A program made the translations under genes and the position numbers. The notes under the pieces were generated by a model. That model was not told the origin of the DNA. It was given only the letters and a program-made list of their open reading frames with translations, and did no database searches. This document shows, one piece after another, positions 10,563 to 18,429 of a stretch of 44,771 nucleotides of DNA. Source of the stretch: an uncultured Sphingomonadales bacterium (lineage in GTDB: Bacteria > Pseudomonadota > Alphaproteobacteria > Sphingomonadales > Sphingomonadaceae); contig CAINGT010000026.1 in assembly GCA_903848655.1 (NCBI GenBank), forward strand, positions 1 to 44,771. Reading direction: 5' to 3'. Positions within the stretch are counted from its first letter, which is position 1; each line of letters starts with the position of its first letter.

Positions 10563-10593
10563 CGATCACCAACAAAGGTGATCGTTTCACCTT
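10563..10593. promoter_or_regulatory. overlapping palindromes, candidate GntR operator
   Basis: A perfect 8-bp inverted repeat (10563-10570 and 10577-10584, 6-base spacer) overlaps a 7-bp one (10575-10581 and 10587-10593). The result is three TCACC/GGTGA half-sites about one helical turn apart. It lies centrally between the divergent aminotransferase and GntR-regulator genes. Binding by the adjacent regulator is an inference. Confidence 0.5.
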
Positions 10594-10650
10594 GCCAAGT
10601 TTGGGGAATGATCCGCATTTGCTGATGCAGGCGAACAAGAGGCCGATGGC

Positions 10651-11349
10651 ATGAAATCACGCGCGGCGATCCCGCCTGAACCCGACGATTATGCCGACAG
10701 TGGCGATGCCCCCGCGTCATTGCGTGAAAAAGTCTATCAGGACTTGCGTCATCGGCTGATTACCGGGCGGATTGCGCCGGGGATCGGCCTTTCGACGCGC
10801 GGGCTGGCGCTGGAACTGGGGGTCAGCCAGATGCCGGTGCGCGATGCGCTGAGCCGTATTGCCGCCGAAGGCGCGGTCGAGATCCGGTCAAAACGCGCGG
10901 TGATGGTGCCCGCCATGACGCCTGCGCGGTTTGCCGAGATCATGCGGTTGCGCACGCTGCTCGAACCGATGGTGGCCAGCGCCGCGCTGCCGCATATTGG
11001 CGCGGACGTGTTGCGCCAGATCGAAGCCGCCGATCACGCCACCGATGCCGCGCTCGCGGGTGGCGATGTGCGTGGCTATATGGCGTCAAACCATCGCTTT
11101 CATGCGTTGATATATGGTGCCGCGCCGCTGCCACTGGCCTTGCGGCTGATCGAAAGCCTGTGGATGCAGTTCGGCCCGTTTATGCGCGTGGTCTATGGCC
11201 GTTATGGCACCGCGAGCATGGTCGATCAGCACCGAGCGGCGATTGCCGCCATCGCGCGCGGTGATGCCCCTGCGCTGGCCACCGCGATTGCCGCCGATAT
11301 CGGCGATTGTGCCGATCTGATGGCGGACTGGGAACGCGCGACCGGCTGA
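10651..11349 (+). CDS. GntR-family (FadR/FCD subfamily) transcriptional regulator
   Basis: This is a 232-residue one-component regulator. An N-terminal winged helix-turn-helix (about residues 23-90) contains the SLREKVYQDLRHRLITGRIAPG and GVSQMPVRDALSRI elements typical of GntR. It is followed by an all-helical FCD ligand-binding domain (about 95-225) with MRLRTLLEPM and the metal-site region around SNHRFHALIYG. FCD regulators usually respond to carboxylic acids or amino acid derivatives and act on adjacent genes. Here the divergent aminotransferase, with the palindromes at 10563-10593, is the obvious target. The start has AAGAGG upstream. The gene ends exactly one base before the convergent dioxygenase-like gene's stop codon. 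Confidence 0.9.
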   Translation: MKSRAAIPPEPDDYADSGDAPASLREKVYQDLRHRLITGRIAPGIGLSTRGLALELGVSQMPVRDALSRIAAEGAVEIRSKRAVMVPAMTPARFAEIMRLRTLLEPMVASAALPHIGADVLRQIEAADHATDAALAGGDVRGYMASNHRFHALIYGAAPLPLALRLIESLWMQFGPFMRVVYGRYGTASMVDQHRAAIAAIARGDAPALATAIAADIGDCADLMADWERATG

Positions 11350-12156
11350 TTACGCCCGTGCGATCACCGGAAATTCGTCAAGCGGCAAAGCATCGCCCGG
11401 TCGCAGCCGCGCGGCAAGGTGCGGATAGGGCGGCGATGTCGCGCCACCGCGATCCGCGTAGACCACATCATCGCCCAGCCAGCGCGTGGAAAACGCCCGT
11501 CGCGCCCCCGCACCGGGATTGCCAGGCGCGCCATGCACGGTGCGAAAATCAAACGCGATGCAATCACCCGGCTCCAGATCCCACGCCATAATGCGATAGT
11601 CATCGCGGTGCGCAGAAATGTCGGGCATTTCGGCGAATGTGCCGGGTGAATGGTCATAGGCGCTGCCATCGAACCGGCGCGGGCGAAACAATTTGCCCCA
11701 ACGATGGCTGCCCGCGACCGCTTCAACGCAGATAGCGCGCGGCACCGGATCGAGCGGAACCCACAAGCTGACCGTCTGGTGCCCTTCGACACAATAATAG
11801 GGGCTGTCATGGTGCCACGGAGTGGGAATATCCGCCCCTGGCTCTTTGACCAGCAGATGTTCGTGAAAAATCCGCGCGGTGCGCGATTGCATCAAGGCCA
11901 GCGCGATGGCCCCCGCCGGGCTGGTTTCAACAAAGGAACGGAATTCGGCGATCTGCGTCCAGTTGCAATAATCGCCGAAAAACCGCGCGCCGTGCTTGGT
12001 GTAAGTGCGGTGCAGCGAGCTCGGAGCAGCCATATTGGCCGCGGCCCCTTCGCGCAACGGCGCAATCCAGTCGGCAAACACCCCGCGCAACATCACCACC
12101 CCGTCGTTGGCAAATGCGGAAAGCGTATCGGGTGACAACAAAGGCGATCCGGTCAT
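11350..12156 (-). CDS. phytanoyl-CoA dioxygenase family protein
   Basis: This is a 268-residue Fe(II)/2-oxoglutarate-dependent oxygenase-like protein of the PhyH family. The iron triad is visible as His115 and Asp117 in WHHDSPYY and His208 in the TVHGAPGNP segment. Arg220 or Arg225 in RRAFSTRW is the likely 2-oxoglutarate ligand. The substrate is unknown: PhyH proteins hydroxylate acyl-CoAs, amino acids and many small molecules. The ATG at 12156 begins MTGSPLLSPD; the frame upstream is not family-like. The gene converges on the GntR regulator with no gap. It shares a neighbourhood with amine-metabolism genes, but no functional link can be proven. Confidence 0.85.
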   Translation of the reverse strand: MTGSPLLSPDTLSAFANDGVVMLRGVFADWIAPLREGAAANMAAPSSLHRTYTKHGARFFGDYCNWTQIAEFRSFVETSPAGAIALALMQSRTARIFHEHLLVKEPGADIPTPWHHDSPYYCVEGHQTVSLWVPLDPVPRAICVEAVAGSHRWGKLFRPRRFDGSAYDHSPGTFAEMPDISAHRDDYRIMAWDLEPGDCIAFDFRTVHGAPGNPGAGARRAFSTRWLGDDVVYADRGGATSPPYPHLAARLRPGDALPLDEFPVIARA

Positions 12157-12299
12157 GGGCAGAATGATCCACAAAGCACCGCTTGTAAGCGCCAAGCATG
12201 AGAGATCAAGCCGTTCTGCCCGATGCCGTTCTGCCGGATGAGCCGGGCTTGCGGCGATCCGGCAGGTGCGCCATGATGGTCGGAAATAGGGGGGTTGCG

Positions 12300-14033
12300 A
12301 TGTTGACTGCACCAAAGCTGCGCTTGTTGGCGTTGATCGCGGCGCTTGCCGCACCCGGTTTCGCCTCGGCCAAAACCGCTGCCGATCTTATCCTCCACAA
12401 CGGGCAAGTGCTGACCGTCGATGCCGCGTTTTCGCGCGCCACGGCGGTGGTGGTGCGCGCTGGGCGGATTGTTGGCACCGGCGGTGAAGATGTGCTCGAT
12501 CAGTACAGCGCGCCGCAAGTGATCGACTTGCATGGCCGCACGCTGCTGCCCGGGTTCATTGACACGCACCTTCATCCGATTCCCATTGGCCCCAGCGACA
12601 TCGACCCGCAATCGGCGCGCTCGGTCGGTGATATTCAGGCGCTGGTGCGGGCCAAAGCGGCCGAGCTCGGGCCGGGGCGCTGGATCACCGGCTATGGCTG
12701 GCAGGAAGCAGCGCTGGCCGAACACCGCAATCTGACGCGCGCCGATCTCGATGCCGCCGCGCCTGCCAATCCGGTGCTGCTGGTGCGGGCAGGCGCGCAT
12801 TCGGCGGTGGCCAATTCGCTCGCGCTCAAACTTGCCGGGATCGACCGCTCGACGCCTGATCCCAAAGGCGGGCTGATCGAACACGATGCCTCGGGCGAAC
12901 CCGGCGGGATAATCCGCGAACGGCAGGATATTATCGAAGCGCTGATCCCGCCGCCAACTTGGGCGGCGATGAAAGCGCCGATGATCCAGACTTTGCGCGG
13001 TTTTCTGGCGCTTGGCATCACCAGCTTTCACGATGCCAGCGGCACTATCGACGATGAACCGGTGGGGCAGGGGGGTGTGGCCCCGCCGCCGGGCGGAGAA
13101 GCGGCCAGTGGCGAGATGACGTTTCGCCGCGCGCAAGCGCTTTATGCCGAAATGGGCGACCGGTTGCCGCGCCTGACGATGTATATCTCCTATCCCGGCG
13201 CGGAACGGTTGCGGGCATTTCCGCATCACACCGGCTATGGCGATGACCGCGTGCGGCTGGGCGCAATTGGTGAAAATCTGGTCGATGGCGGATTTACCGG
13301 GCCGACCGCGTGGCTGCTCGCCGATTACAAGGGTCAGCCGGGGTTTCGCGGCAAAGGCCGTTATACCGATGCCGAATTGCAGGACATGGTGGACCAGGCC
13401 AACCGGCTCGGCTGGCAACTCGGGCTCCACTGCATCGGCGATGCCGCCATCGTGCAGACGATCAACGCTTACGCGCGCTCGCTCGAAACCATTCCTGATC
13501 CGGCGCATCGCGCTGATGATCGGCGCTGGTTTACCGACCATTTCACGATCATGCCGCCCGATGCAACGATGGCGACAATGGCGCGCGATCATATCGCCAT
13601 CGCGCAACAGCCCAATTTTCTCTACAACCTTGAAAACCGCTATGTCGCGCTGCTCGATGACTGGCGGTTGGCGCACAACAACCCGATTGCCACGCCCGCG
13701 CACACATTCGGACTGTTCATGGCGTTTGGCAGCGACAATCTGCCGATTGGCCCGCTCGTCGGGCTCTATGCCGCGATCACACGCAAAGGCCCCAGCGGCG
13801 CGGTCCACGGGCCAGAAGAAGCGATTGGCCGCGCCGAAGCGATCCGCCGCTATACTGCCGATGGGGCGTGGCTATCGCGTGAAGAGGCGATCAAGGGCAG
13901 CCTTGAACCCGGCAAGCTTGCCGATATGGTGGTGCTGCCGTTCGATCCGCTGACCGCCGACCCGCAAGCCTTTCTCGACGGCAAAGTCGATATGACATTT
14001 GTGGGCGGCAAACTGGTCTATGCGCGGCCCTGA
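12300..14033 (+). CDS. exported metal-dependent amidohydrolase (Amidohydro_3/YtcJ-like)
   Basis: This is a 577-residue amidohydrolase with an N-terminal signal peptide (cleavage near ASA-KTA, residues 22-27), so it is probably periplasmic. The N-terminal beta sandwich carries LILHNGQVLTVD. The metal motif is DTHLH with His90 and His92. Later the LHCIGDAAIVQTINAY segment and FGSDNLPIGPLVGLY match the family's histidine and aspartate ligands. Members of this group hydrolyse amides, formamides or cyclic imides, and the precise substrate is unknown. The ATG at 12300, preceded by GGGGGG, was chosen because it places the signal peptide at the N-terminus. The C-terminus overlaps the small minus-strand gene by 16 bases. 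Confidence 0.88.
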   Translation: MLTAPKLRLLALIAALAAPGFASAKTAADLILHNGQVLTVDAAFSRATAVVVRAGRIVGTGGEDVLDQYSAPQVIDLHGRTLLPGFIDTHLHPIPIGPSDIDPQSARSVGDIQALVRAKAAELGPGRWITGYGWQEAALAEHRNLTRADLDAAAPANPVLLVRAGAHSAVANSLALKLAGIDRSTPDPKGGLIEHDASGEPGGIIRERQDIIEALIPPPTWAAMKAPMIQTLRGFLALGITSFHDASGTIDDEPVGQGGVAPPPGGEAASGEMTFRRAQALYAEMGDRLPRLTMYISYPGAERLRAFPHHTGYGDDRVRLGAIGENLVDGGFTGPTAWLLADYKGQPGFRGKGRYTDAELQDMVDQANRLGWQLGLHCIGDAAIVQTINAYARSLETIPDPAHRADDRRWFTDHFTIMPPDATMATMARDHIAIAQQPNFLYNLENRYVALLDDWRLAHNNPIATPAHTFGLFMAFGSDNLPIGPLVGLYAAITRKGPSGAVHGPEEAIGRAEAIRRYTADGAWLSREEAIKGSLEPGKLADMVVLPFDPLTADPQAFLDGKVDMTFVGGKLVYARP

Positions 14034-14269
14034 TCGTCAGCGCGCAACCGCTGGGCAAGTGCCTCGATCTCGTTGGGGTTGAGCAGCCAAGTCCGCGTCT
14101 TGCGCCCTTCGCGAAACACCGGACGGGTCAGCAGGATGCGCGCCTGCGCTTTGGCGAACGGCTTGAACAGCATGTAATGCGTGACGCAATCGCGGATCGT
14201 GGCGATGACCGGGGTCTTGCCGTCAAGGTCGATGAGCGTGGCGGGCTGGTCCCAAGGAATGGTGTGCAT
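14018..14269 (-). CDS. small hypothetical protein, 83 residues
   Basis: I do not recognise this protein. It is 83 residues, mixed alpha/beta in appearance, basic in the middle (KTRTWLLNPNEIEAL) and without signal peptide or membrane segment. Its codon use and composition look like a real protein, unlike the arginine- or histidine-rich antisense frames. There is no clear ribosome-binding sequence before its ATG. It is downstream of the MocA-like gene on the same strand, 62 bases away across part of the 105-bp repeat, and its end overlaps the convergent amidohydrolase gene by 16 bases. Confidence 0.55.
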   Translation of the reverse strand: MHTIPWDQPATLIDLDGKTPVIATIRDCVTHYMLFKPFAKAQARILLTRPVFREGRKTRTWLLNPNEIEALAQRLRADDQGRA

Positions 14270-14316
14270 GGAGGGGTTTTAGCCTAACCGTGGTGGCAAG
14301 AATAGCCCGGCGGTTT

Positions 14317-14421
14317 TATAGCGGAATGCGATTAGATTGAATCGCATCCCGCTATAGAGTCTTTGTTTTCGCGTGATTTATTGCGAAAAACCGGTTCCCA
14401 CTTTTTCGCATCACGCTCTAG
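14317..14421. repeat. 105-bp two-hairpin element, copy 2, fused to a coding region
   Basis: This copy is identical to copy 1 (2592-2696) over 105 bases except for one base in the distal arm of hairpin 1. In the minus-strand transcript that change gives a G-U wobble, so pairing is kept. The element is read through in frame by the MocA-like gene: it encodes the gene's last 29 residues, and its loop region supplies the TAA stop at 14332-14334. Confidence 0.9.
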
Positions 14422-14973
14422 CAAGGCTTGCGCCAAGGCGAGGTCTTCGCTGGTATCGACGTCGAGCGCGGCTTGGCCCGGCAGCAGCAGCGTTGGGGCA
14501 TTGTGCAACAACGCGCCCGCGCCGCGATCCCCGTCAAGCGTGCTGAGCGCGGCAAAGTGTTGCGCGCCGAACAGCACTGGCGGCATCACGCTCGCCGGGG
14601 CGCGGCTTGCCAGCCGGTCGCCGTCAAAACCGGCGATCAGCGCTTCGATGTGCGCGCGCGGCACGAGCGGCATATCGGCGAGCGCGACCAGCACGGCACT
14701 TGCACCCGATTGCACCGCTGCGGCCACACCCAGCGCCAGCGAGCGCGATTGCGGCGCACCGGGTGGATCAAGCAGGATCGTGGCATAGCCGGGCAATTCG
14801 GGTGTGGTGGGGCCAATCACTGCCCCATGCAGGGCAAAGTCGAACGTGCGCAACATATCGGCAGCGTGGCGCGCCAGTGGCTTGCCCGCCAGCGGCGCGG
14901 CCAGCTTCGCCCCGCCAAACCGCTGCCCGCACCCGGCAGCGAGCAGCACCAGCGCGATACGGTCGAGTCTCAC
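14332..14973 (-). CDS. MocA/MobA-like nucleotidyltransferase with repeat-encoded tail
   Basis: This is a 213-residue protein of the molybdenum cofactor cytidylyltransferase type. The N-terminal nucleotide-binding motif LLAAGCGQRFGGAKL is at about residues 10-24, and a metal-binding ADMP motif near residue 98 follows the family pattern. Such proteins activate molybdopterin for molybdenum hydroxylases (MCD cofactor) and commonly accompany XdhC, which is encoded 108 bases upstream here. No molybdenum hydroxylase subunit is in the window. The enzyme domain ends near residue 184. Residues 185-213 (LERDAKKWEPV...) are translated from the 105-bp repeat element, so the native C-terminus appears to have been replaced or extended by the repeat. 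Confidence 0.82.
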   Translation of the reverse strand: MRLDRIALVLLAAGCGQRFGGAKLAAPLAGKPLARHAADMLRTFDFALHGAVIGPTTPELPGYATILLDPPGAPQSRSLALGVAAAVQSGASAVLVALADMPLVPRAHIEALIAGFDGDRLASRAPASVMPPVLFGAQHFAALSTLDGDRGAGALLHNAPTLLLPGQAALDVDTSEDLALAQALLERDAKKWEPVFRNKSRENKDSIAGCDSI

Positions 14974-15000
14974 GCCCGCCCGCGCGTGGCGGCAAAATCG

Positions 15001-15046
15001 AAAGCCCCCGCCCCTTTAGGGGAGGGGGTTGGGGGTGGGGTGCGGC
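15001..15046. repeat. REP-like GC-rich hairpin
   Basis: A member of the same family as 127-170. C-rich and G-rich arms (15005-15014 and 15019-15028, one G-A mismatch) are followed by a TTGGGGGTGGGG tail. It lies in the 108-base gap between the XdhC-like and MocA-like genes. Confidence 0.75.
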
Positions 15047-15081
15047 GGCTTAGCGAAATTGCTCGGTGCCCCCCACTCCCA

Positions 15082-15981
15082 TCACGCACGCACCGGAGCA
15101 CCAGGCTGCCACGCCATACGCCCAGCGCAAGCTTCATAATCTTGCACCAGCTCGGCCAAGATCGACAGCGCCAGCGTAGCAGGATTGCGCGTGGCGGGGA
15201 TCACGCCAATCGGCCCGCGCAAGGCGTCGATGCGCGCCGCTGGCACCCCGGCGGCGCGCAACCGGTCAACCCGTGCCTGATGCGTGCGATGGCTACCGAC
15301 CGCGCCGTGATAATAGGCGGGCAGGGCCAAGGCTTGGGGCAGCAGACAGTCTTCCCAATCGCGATCATGAAACACGAACACGATGGCGGTCCACGCATCG
15401 CCGGTCAGCGCAGGCAAGTGTGTACGCGTGAGTAGCGGCAGGATCACATCATCCCCCGCACAGTCGGGCAGCGGGGCATAAGCGCAAACGTCCACGCCAA
15501 AGCCGCGCGCCAGCCTCACCAGCGCGCGCAGATCCTCGCCATGGCCCAACGCGATCAGCCGCAAAGGCGGGGCATAGTGCTGGACATGCTCGCCCAGCGC
15601 CAGCGTTGCGGGCTGCCGCTGATCGAGCCGCGCCAGCGCCGCGCGCACCCGCGCGGGATCGGGCTGCGGGGTAAACAGGACATCGATACCCCCGCCGCAC
15701 GGCAGGCGCACATCGATATAGGGCGAACCGACGCCATAACGCACAGTGCGCGGCACGCCTGCGGCCAAGACTTCCATTGCTTCGGCGGCAATCGCGGTTT
15801 CAATGCAGCCGCCGGAAAATGATCCGATCTGCCGTCCATCGGCCAGCACTGCCATTTGCGTGCCGATGGCACGCGAAGCGCTGCCGGTGATCGCGGTCAG
15901 CGTCATCAACACGCCGGGCACGCCTTCGCGCGCGCCCCGGTCGATCAGGCGCAAGGCGTCAATCGGCGCTGCGGCGATCAT
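15082..15981 (-). CDS. XdhC/CoxF-like protein
   Basis: This is a 299-residue protein with the XdhC/CoxI domain at the N-terminus (SFSGGCIE at residues 54-61) and an XdhC_C Rossmann-like domain at the C-terminus (HGAVGSHRTHQAR, then PIGVIPATRNPATLALSILAELV). XdhC proteins bind molybdenum cofactor and insert the sulphurated form into xanthine dehydrogenase-type enzymes. The ATG at 15981 overlaps the cytochrome c stop codon as ATGA, so translation is coupled to the amine dehydrogenase cluster. A longer frame exists but runs into the cytochrome gene. Its association suggests that aldehydes formed by the amine dehydrogenase are oxidised by a molybdenum hydroxylase encoded elsewhere; this is inference. 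Confidence 0.85.
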   Translation of the reverse strand: MIAAAPIDALRLIDRGAREGVPGVLMTLTAITGSASRAIGTQMAVLADGRQIGSFSGGCIETAIAAEAMEVLAAGVPRTVRYGVGSPYIDVRLPCGGGIDVLFTPQPDPARVRAALARLDQRQPATLALGEHVQHYAPPLRLIALGHGEDLRALVRLARGFGVDVCAYAPLPDCAGDDVILPLLTRTHLPALTGDAWTAIVFVFHDRDWEDCLLPQALALPAYYHGAVGSHRTHQARVDRLRAAGVPAARIDALRGPIGVIPATRNPATLALSILAELVQDYEACAGRMAWQPGAPVRA

Positions 15982-16490
15982 GGCTTTGCGCCGATATAGA
16001 GATCGCGGATCGAAGCGGGGGCATGGCATTGCCGCACCAGTTGTCGCGTCAGCCGGTCGCGCTCTGCCGTCAGATTGGCATTGGTCAGCGCCAGTGGCCG
16101 TTCGCGCGCCACTTCATCGGCGGTGAATGGCCGGGTACCCACGGGTGCGCTGCTGCCGCCGATCACGAACACGACATAGTTCATCATGTCGGCAAGCTGG
16201 GCATTGTCGGTAATGCGGCTGTGCGCAACATTGGGCAGGCGGATCAGATAGGCGCGCGCCGCAGGAGTACACATGAACCAGCCCACCCGCCCGGCAAGCT
16301 CGGGCAGCCGCGCCGGGACAGTGTCGCCCGTTACGCCGTGGCACCCGCCGCAATGTTCGACATAGTCGGCGCGGGCCTGTTCGGGATCGGCCATCAGCGT
16401 GCGCGGATCGGGCCGATCCGATGCGGCGAACACTGCCGCGCAGGGCAGCATCATCACCGCTGCCACAGCCAGCCAGCGGGAAACCATCAT
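15978..16490 (-). CDS. periplasmic monohaem c-type cytochrome
   Basis: This is a 170-residue protein with an N-terminal signal peptide (about residues 1-23) and one CxxCH haem motif, CGGCH at residues 47-51. Met102 or Met103 in LADMMNYV is a plausible axial ligand. It directly follows the light subunit of the amine dehydrogenase with a 14-base gap. In the Alcaligenes faecalis aromatic amine dehydrogenase cluster, a small monohaem cytochrome gene occupies the same position after aauA. It probably accepts electrons from the TTQ enzyme or from a copper protein. The ATG at 16490 gives a proper signal sequence. The stop codon overlaps the XdhC-like start. Confidence 0.85.
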   Translation of the reverse strand: MMVSRWLAVAAVMMLPCAAVFAASDRPDPRTLMADPEQARADYVEHCGGCHGVTGDTVPARLPELAGRVGWFMCTPAARAYLIRLPNVAHSRITDNAQLADMMNYVVFVIGGSSAPVGTRPFTADEVARERPLALTNANLTAERDRLTRQLVRQCHAPASIRDLYIGAKP

Positions 16491-16504
16491 GGCAGTGTGC
16501 CCGC

Positions 16505-17047
16505 TCAGGCTGCCCCCACCATGACGGCGGTCGAACAATGGTATTCCATGTTTTTCACGCCAAAGCACCAGATGATATCGTTGTTGAGCTGCTGGGTGTA
16601 CAATTGCGTTTCACGGTCAGACCCGTTGCAATTGCACTTGTTGGCAAAAGCTTTGCCGCAGCAGTCGCGATAGGCGATCAGATAGGCTTTGCCGTCATCG
16701 GGGTTGATGCACGTGCCGACCCATGAAACGGGCGATGGTTCTGCCCCCGGTGGGCACGAGTGGATGCCACCGCCCGAGCACGTGCACAGCGACCCATCGA
16801 TCGCGCAATAGCGCCAATAGGTGCATTTGGTGTCATCGGTGGTCTGTGCCTGCCGCGCGAACACGGTCTTGGTTTCTGGTGACCGGTCGGGCTTGGCGGC
16901 TTCGGCCCGGCTGACCGGCAGCAGCGGAAACACCGGGGCGGCAACCAGCGCCACACCCACCCGCGCCAGCATTCCGCGCCGCGAGGTGCCGCCGGCAAAG
17001 CGGCGCAAAAGCTTTTCGCCAAAGCTGTCAGCATTGAACTTTGTCAT
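16505..17047 (-). CDS. aauA: aromatic/methylamine-type amine dehydrogenase, light (TTQ) subunit
   Basis: This is a 180-residue precursor of the catalytic small subunit. A long twin-arginine signal (SRRGML, RR at residues 23-24) precedes the mature domain. The two tryptophans that form tryptophan tryptophylquinone are present: Trp109 in SWVGTC and Trp160 in DIIWCFG, aligning with Trp57 and Trp108 of Paracoccus methylamine dehydrogenase. The aspartates Asp84 (AIDG) and Asp128 (YRDCCG) match residues needed for TTQ biogenesis and proton transfer. Twelve cysteines in the mature part suit six disulphides. The ATG at 17047 has GGGAG eight bases upstream and is preferred over a GTG six codons earlier. 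The symbol is by analogy; mauA is the alternative. Confidence 0.92.
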   Translation of the reverse strand: MTKFNADSFGEKLLRRFAGGTSRRGMLARVGVALVAAPVFPLLPVSRAEAAKPDRSPETKTVFARQAQTTDDTKCTYWRYCAIDGSLCTCSGGGIHSCPPGAEPSPVSWVGTCINPDDGKAYLIAYRDCCGKAFANKCNCNGSDRETQLYTQQLNNDIIWCFGVKNMEYHCSTAVMVGAA

Positions 17048-17090
17048 ACAAACTCCCGTTTTCACGCGCTCAGCAGCATTCGGAATATGC

Positions 17091-17246
17091 CTCTCCCCTC
17101 CCCTTTAGGGGAGGGGCCGGGGGTGGGGGGCCGCCTCGCTTTTGCACCAAGCGGCGAGGTGGGCCCCACCCCCAACCCCCTCCCCTGAAGGGGAGGGGGC
17201 TTTAACTCGATCCTCCAACCCCTCCGCTGTAGGGAAGGGGGCTTTA
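17091..17246. repeat. three REP-like hairpins between mauD-like and light-subunit genes
   Basis: A REP unit (17091-17132) and an oppositely oriented unit with perfect 10-bp arms (17176-17185 and 17190-17199) flank a partly palindromic spacer. A third, degraded unit covers 17211-17246. Together they fill most of the 210-base gap inside the amine dehydrogenase cluster, where other gaps are 14 bases or fewer. They may reduce read-through or define RNA ends between MauD and the light subunit. Confidence 0.75.
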
Positions 17247-17257
17247 ATCTATTTCTG

Positions 17258-17854
17258 TCAGGCTGGTGTCAGCCCGTCGATATAATCCTGCACCGAGCTT
17301 ACGCCCATTTCGTGTGCGATCACCAGACTTTCGAGATGTTCGCGGCTGTTGACCAGCCCTTTGGACAAGATCACGCCATCGGCATCGAGCAGGATGGCGT
17401 AAGGCAGCTTCCCAACGGCATATGCCTGCCCAACATCAGGCCCGTTGATAAACTGGTATCCGCCCAGTCCTTGCTGCGCAATCATTGCGCGCTGCGCATC
17501 GGGCGTGTCATCGCCGATGAAAATCAGTTGCACGCGTTCATCGCGGGCAAAGCTTTTTGCCATCGGAATCAGGTTCTTGCACAAGGGACACGTGGCCGAA
17601 ACAAACATCAGCAATCGCAGCGCCGAACCGGGGGCAGGGCCGCCGATGACCACTGCCGCGCCATCGAGCGTCGTCGCCGGAATTGCCCCCGATTGCGCGC
17701 CTACCGCCGGACCTCCGGCAGTGGTCAGTGCGCCCGCTGGCGCGACCCGCATGTGCAGCACACCCACTTGGCGTGCCAACGCCAGCACGGCCACCACCAG
17801 CGCCAGGATCACCACCCAGCCAAAAATCGCGGAAAAGACCAGCGCCGTCAGCAT
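17258..17854 (-). CDS. aauD: MauD-like thioredoxin-fold maturation protein
   Basis: This is a 198-residue membrane-anchored protein with one N-terminal transmembrane segment (about residues 5-27) and a periplasmic thioredoxin-like domain. Its CxxC is CPLC at residues 89-92, inside LLMFVSATCPLCKNL. MauD/AauD is required for stable production of the cysteine-rich light subunit, probably as a disulphide isomerase or oxidase. The gene follows mauE after 8 bases. Other periplasmic thioredoxins are excluded by this context and by the MauD-type N-terminus. The light-subunit gene follows after the REP cluster. Confidence 0.9.
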   Translation of the reverse strand: MLTALVFSAIFGWVVILALVVAVLALARQVGVLHMRVAPAGALTTAGGPAVGAQSGAIPATTLDGAAVVIGGPAPGSALRLLMFVSATCPLCKNLIPMAKSFARDERVQLIFIGDDTPDAQRAMIAQQGLGGYQFINGPDVGQAYAVGKLPYAILLDADGVILSKGLVNSREHLESLVIAHEMGVSSVQDYIDGLTPA

Positions 17855-17862
17855 CGCAGCAT

Positions 17863-18420
17863 TTATCTCCGCCCGCTCGCCAGCGGCGATGCCGCCAGCG
17901 CTGTCAGGCTGTTGAACAACAGGATCATCAGGAACAGCGCCGAACCGGCCACCAGCGCCAGCGCCAGTTCAGCCACGCCCACGCTTTCGCGCGTTGGCGA
18001 AGTCAGCGCGTGGATCGTCATCAGCGCCGCCAGCACCCCATTGCGCAGCACCAGACCCCAGCCGAGCGGCTGGCGCAATTGCGAACGGCCACAGCCGCAA
18101 TCGATCATCCGCCGTCCGCGCACGATATTGATCGCCATCGCCGCGCCGAATACCACCAGCAGCGCCGCTGCCGCCCCGGCCGCACCCCGTACCGCGCCAC
18201 CGGTCAGCACGCTGGCAAACAGCGCGAGCGCCAACCCCACTTCGACCGCGGGCAACCACGCGGCCACCGGGGCTACCGCCCAGCCGGGCAGGATGCGATA
18301 ATTCGCCACAACCCCCGGAACGAGCGCACGGTGACGGAATTTCGCCAACCCCGCTTCGGCAAACACGATGCCGCCGCCAATGGCTGCGATCAATCCGGTT
18401 TCAAACAGCAGTGAAGTCAT
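17863..18420 (-). CDS. aauE: MauE-like integral membrane protein
   Basis: This is a 185-residue protein with about four to five transmembrane helices. It is the MauE/DoxX-like partner of MauD in maturation or export of the amine dehydrogenase light subunit. A FAEAGLAKFRH segment follows the first helix, and DCGCG near residue 109 supplies a cysteine pair that could exchange disulphides with MauD. It sits 9 bases after the large-subunit gene and 8 bases before mauD, consistent with one transcript. Assignment rests on order and topology as much as on sequence. Confidence 0.88.
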   Translation of the reverse strand: MTSLLFETGLIAAIGGGIVFAEAGLAKFRHRALVPGVVANYRILPGWAVAPVAAWLPAVEVGLALALFASVLTGGAVRGAAGAAAALLVVFGAAMAINIVRGRRMIDCGCGRSQLRQPLGWGLVLRNGVLAALMTIHALTSPTRESVGVAELALALVAGSALFLMILLFNSLTALAASPLASGRR

Positions 18421-18429
18421 CGCATTGGC

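Noticed and set aside
15001..15046. Mobile insertion sequence at GC-rich hairpins
   Set aside because: No transposase gene or target duplication is present; these are small palindromic repeats.
17091..17246. Possible CRISPR-like repeat array
   Set aside because: The units are palindromic REP hairpins in alternating orientation without regular spacers or cas genes.
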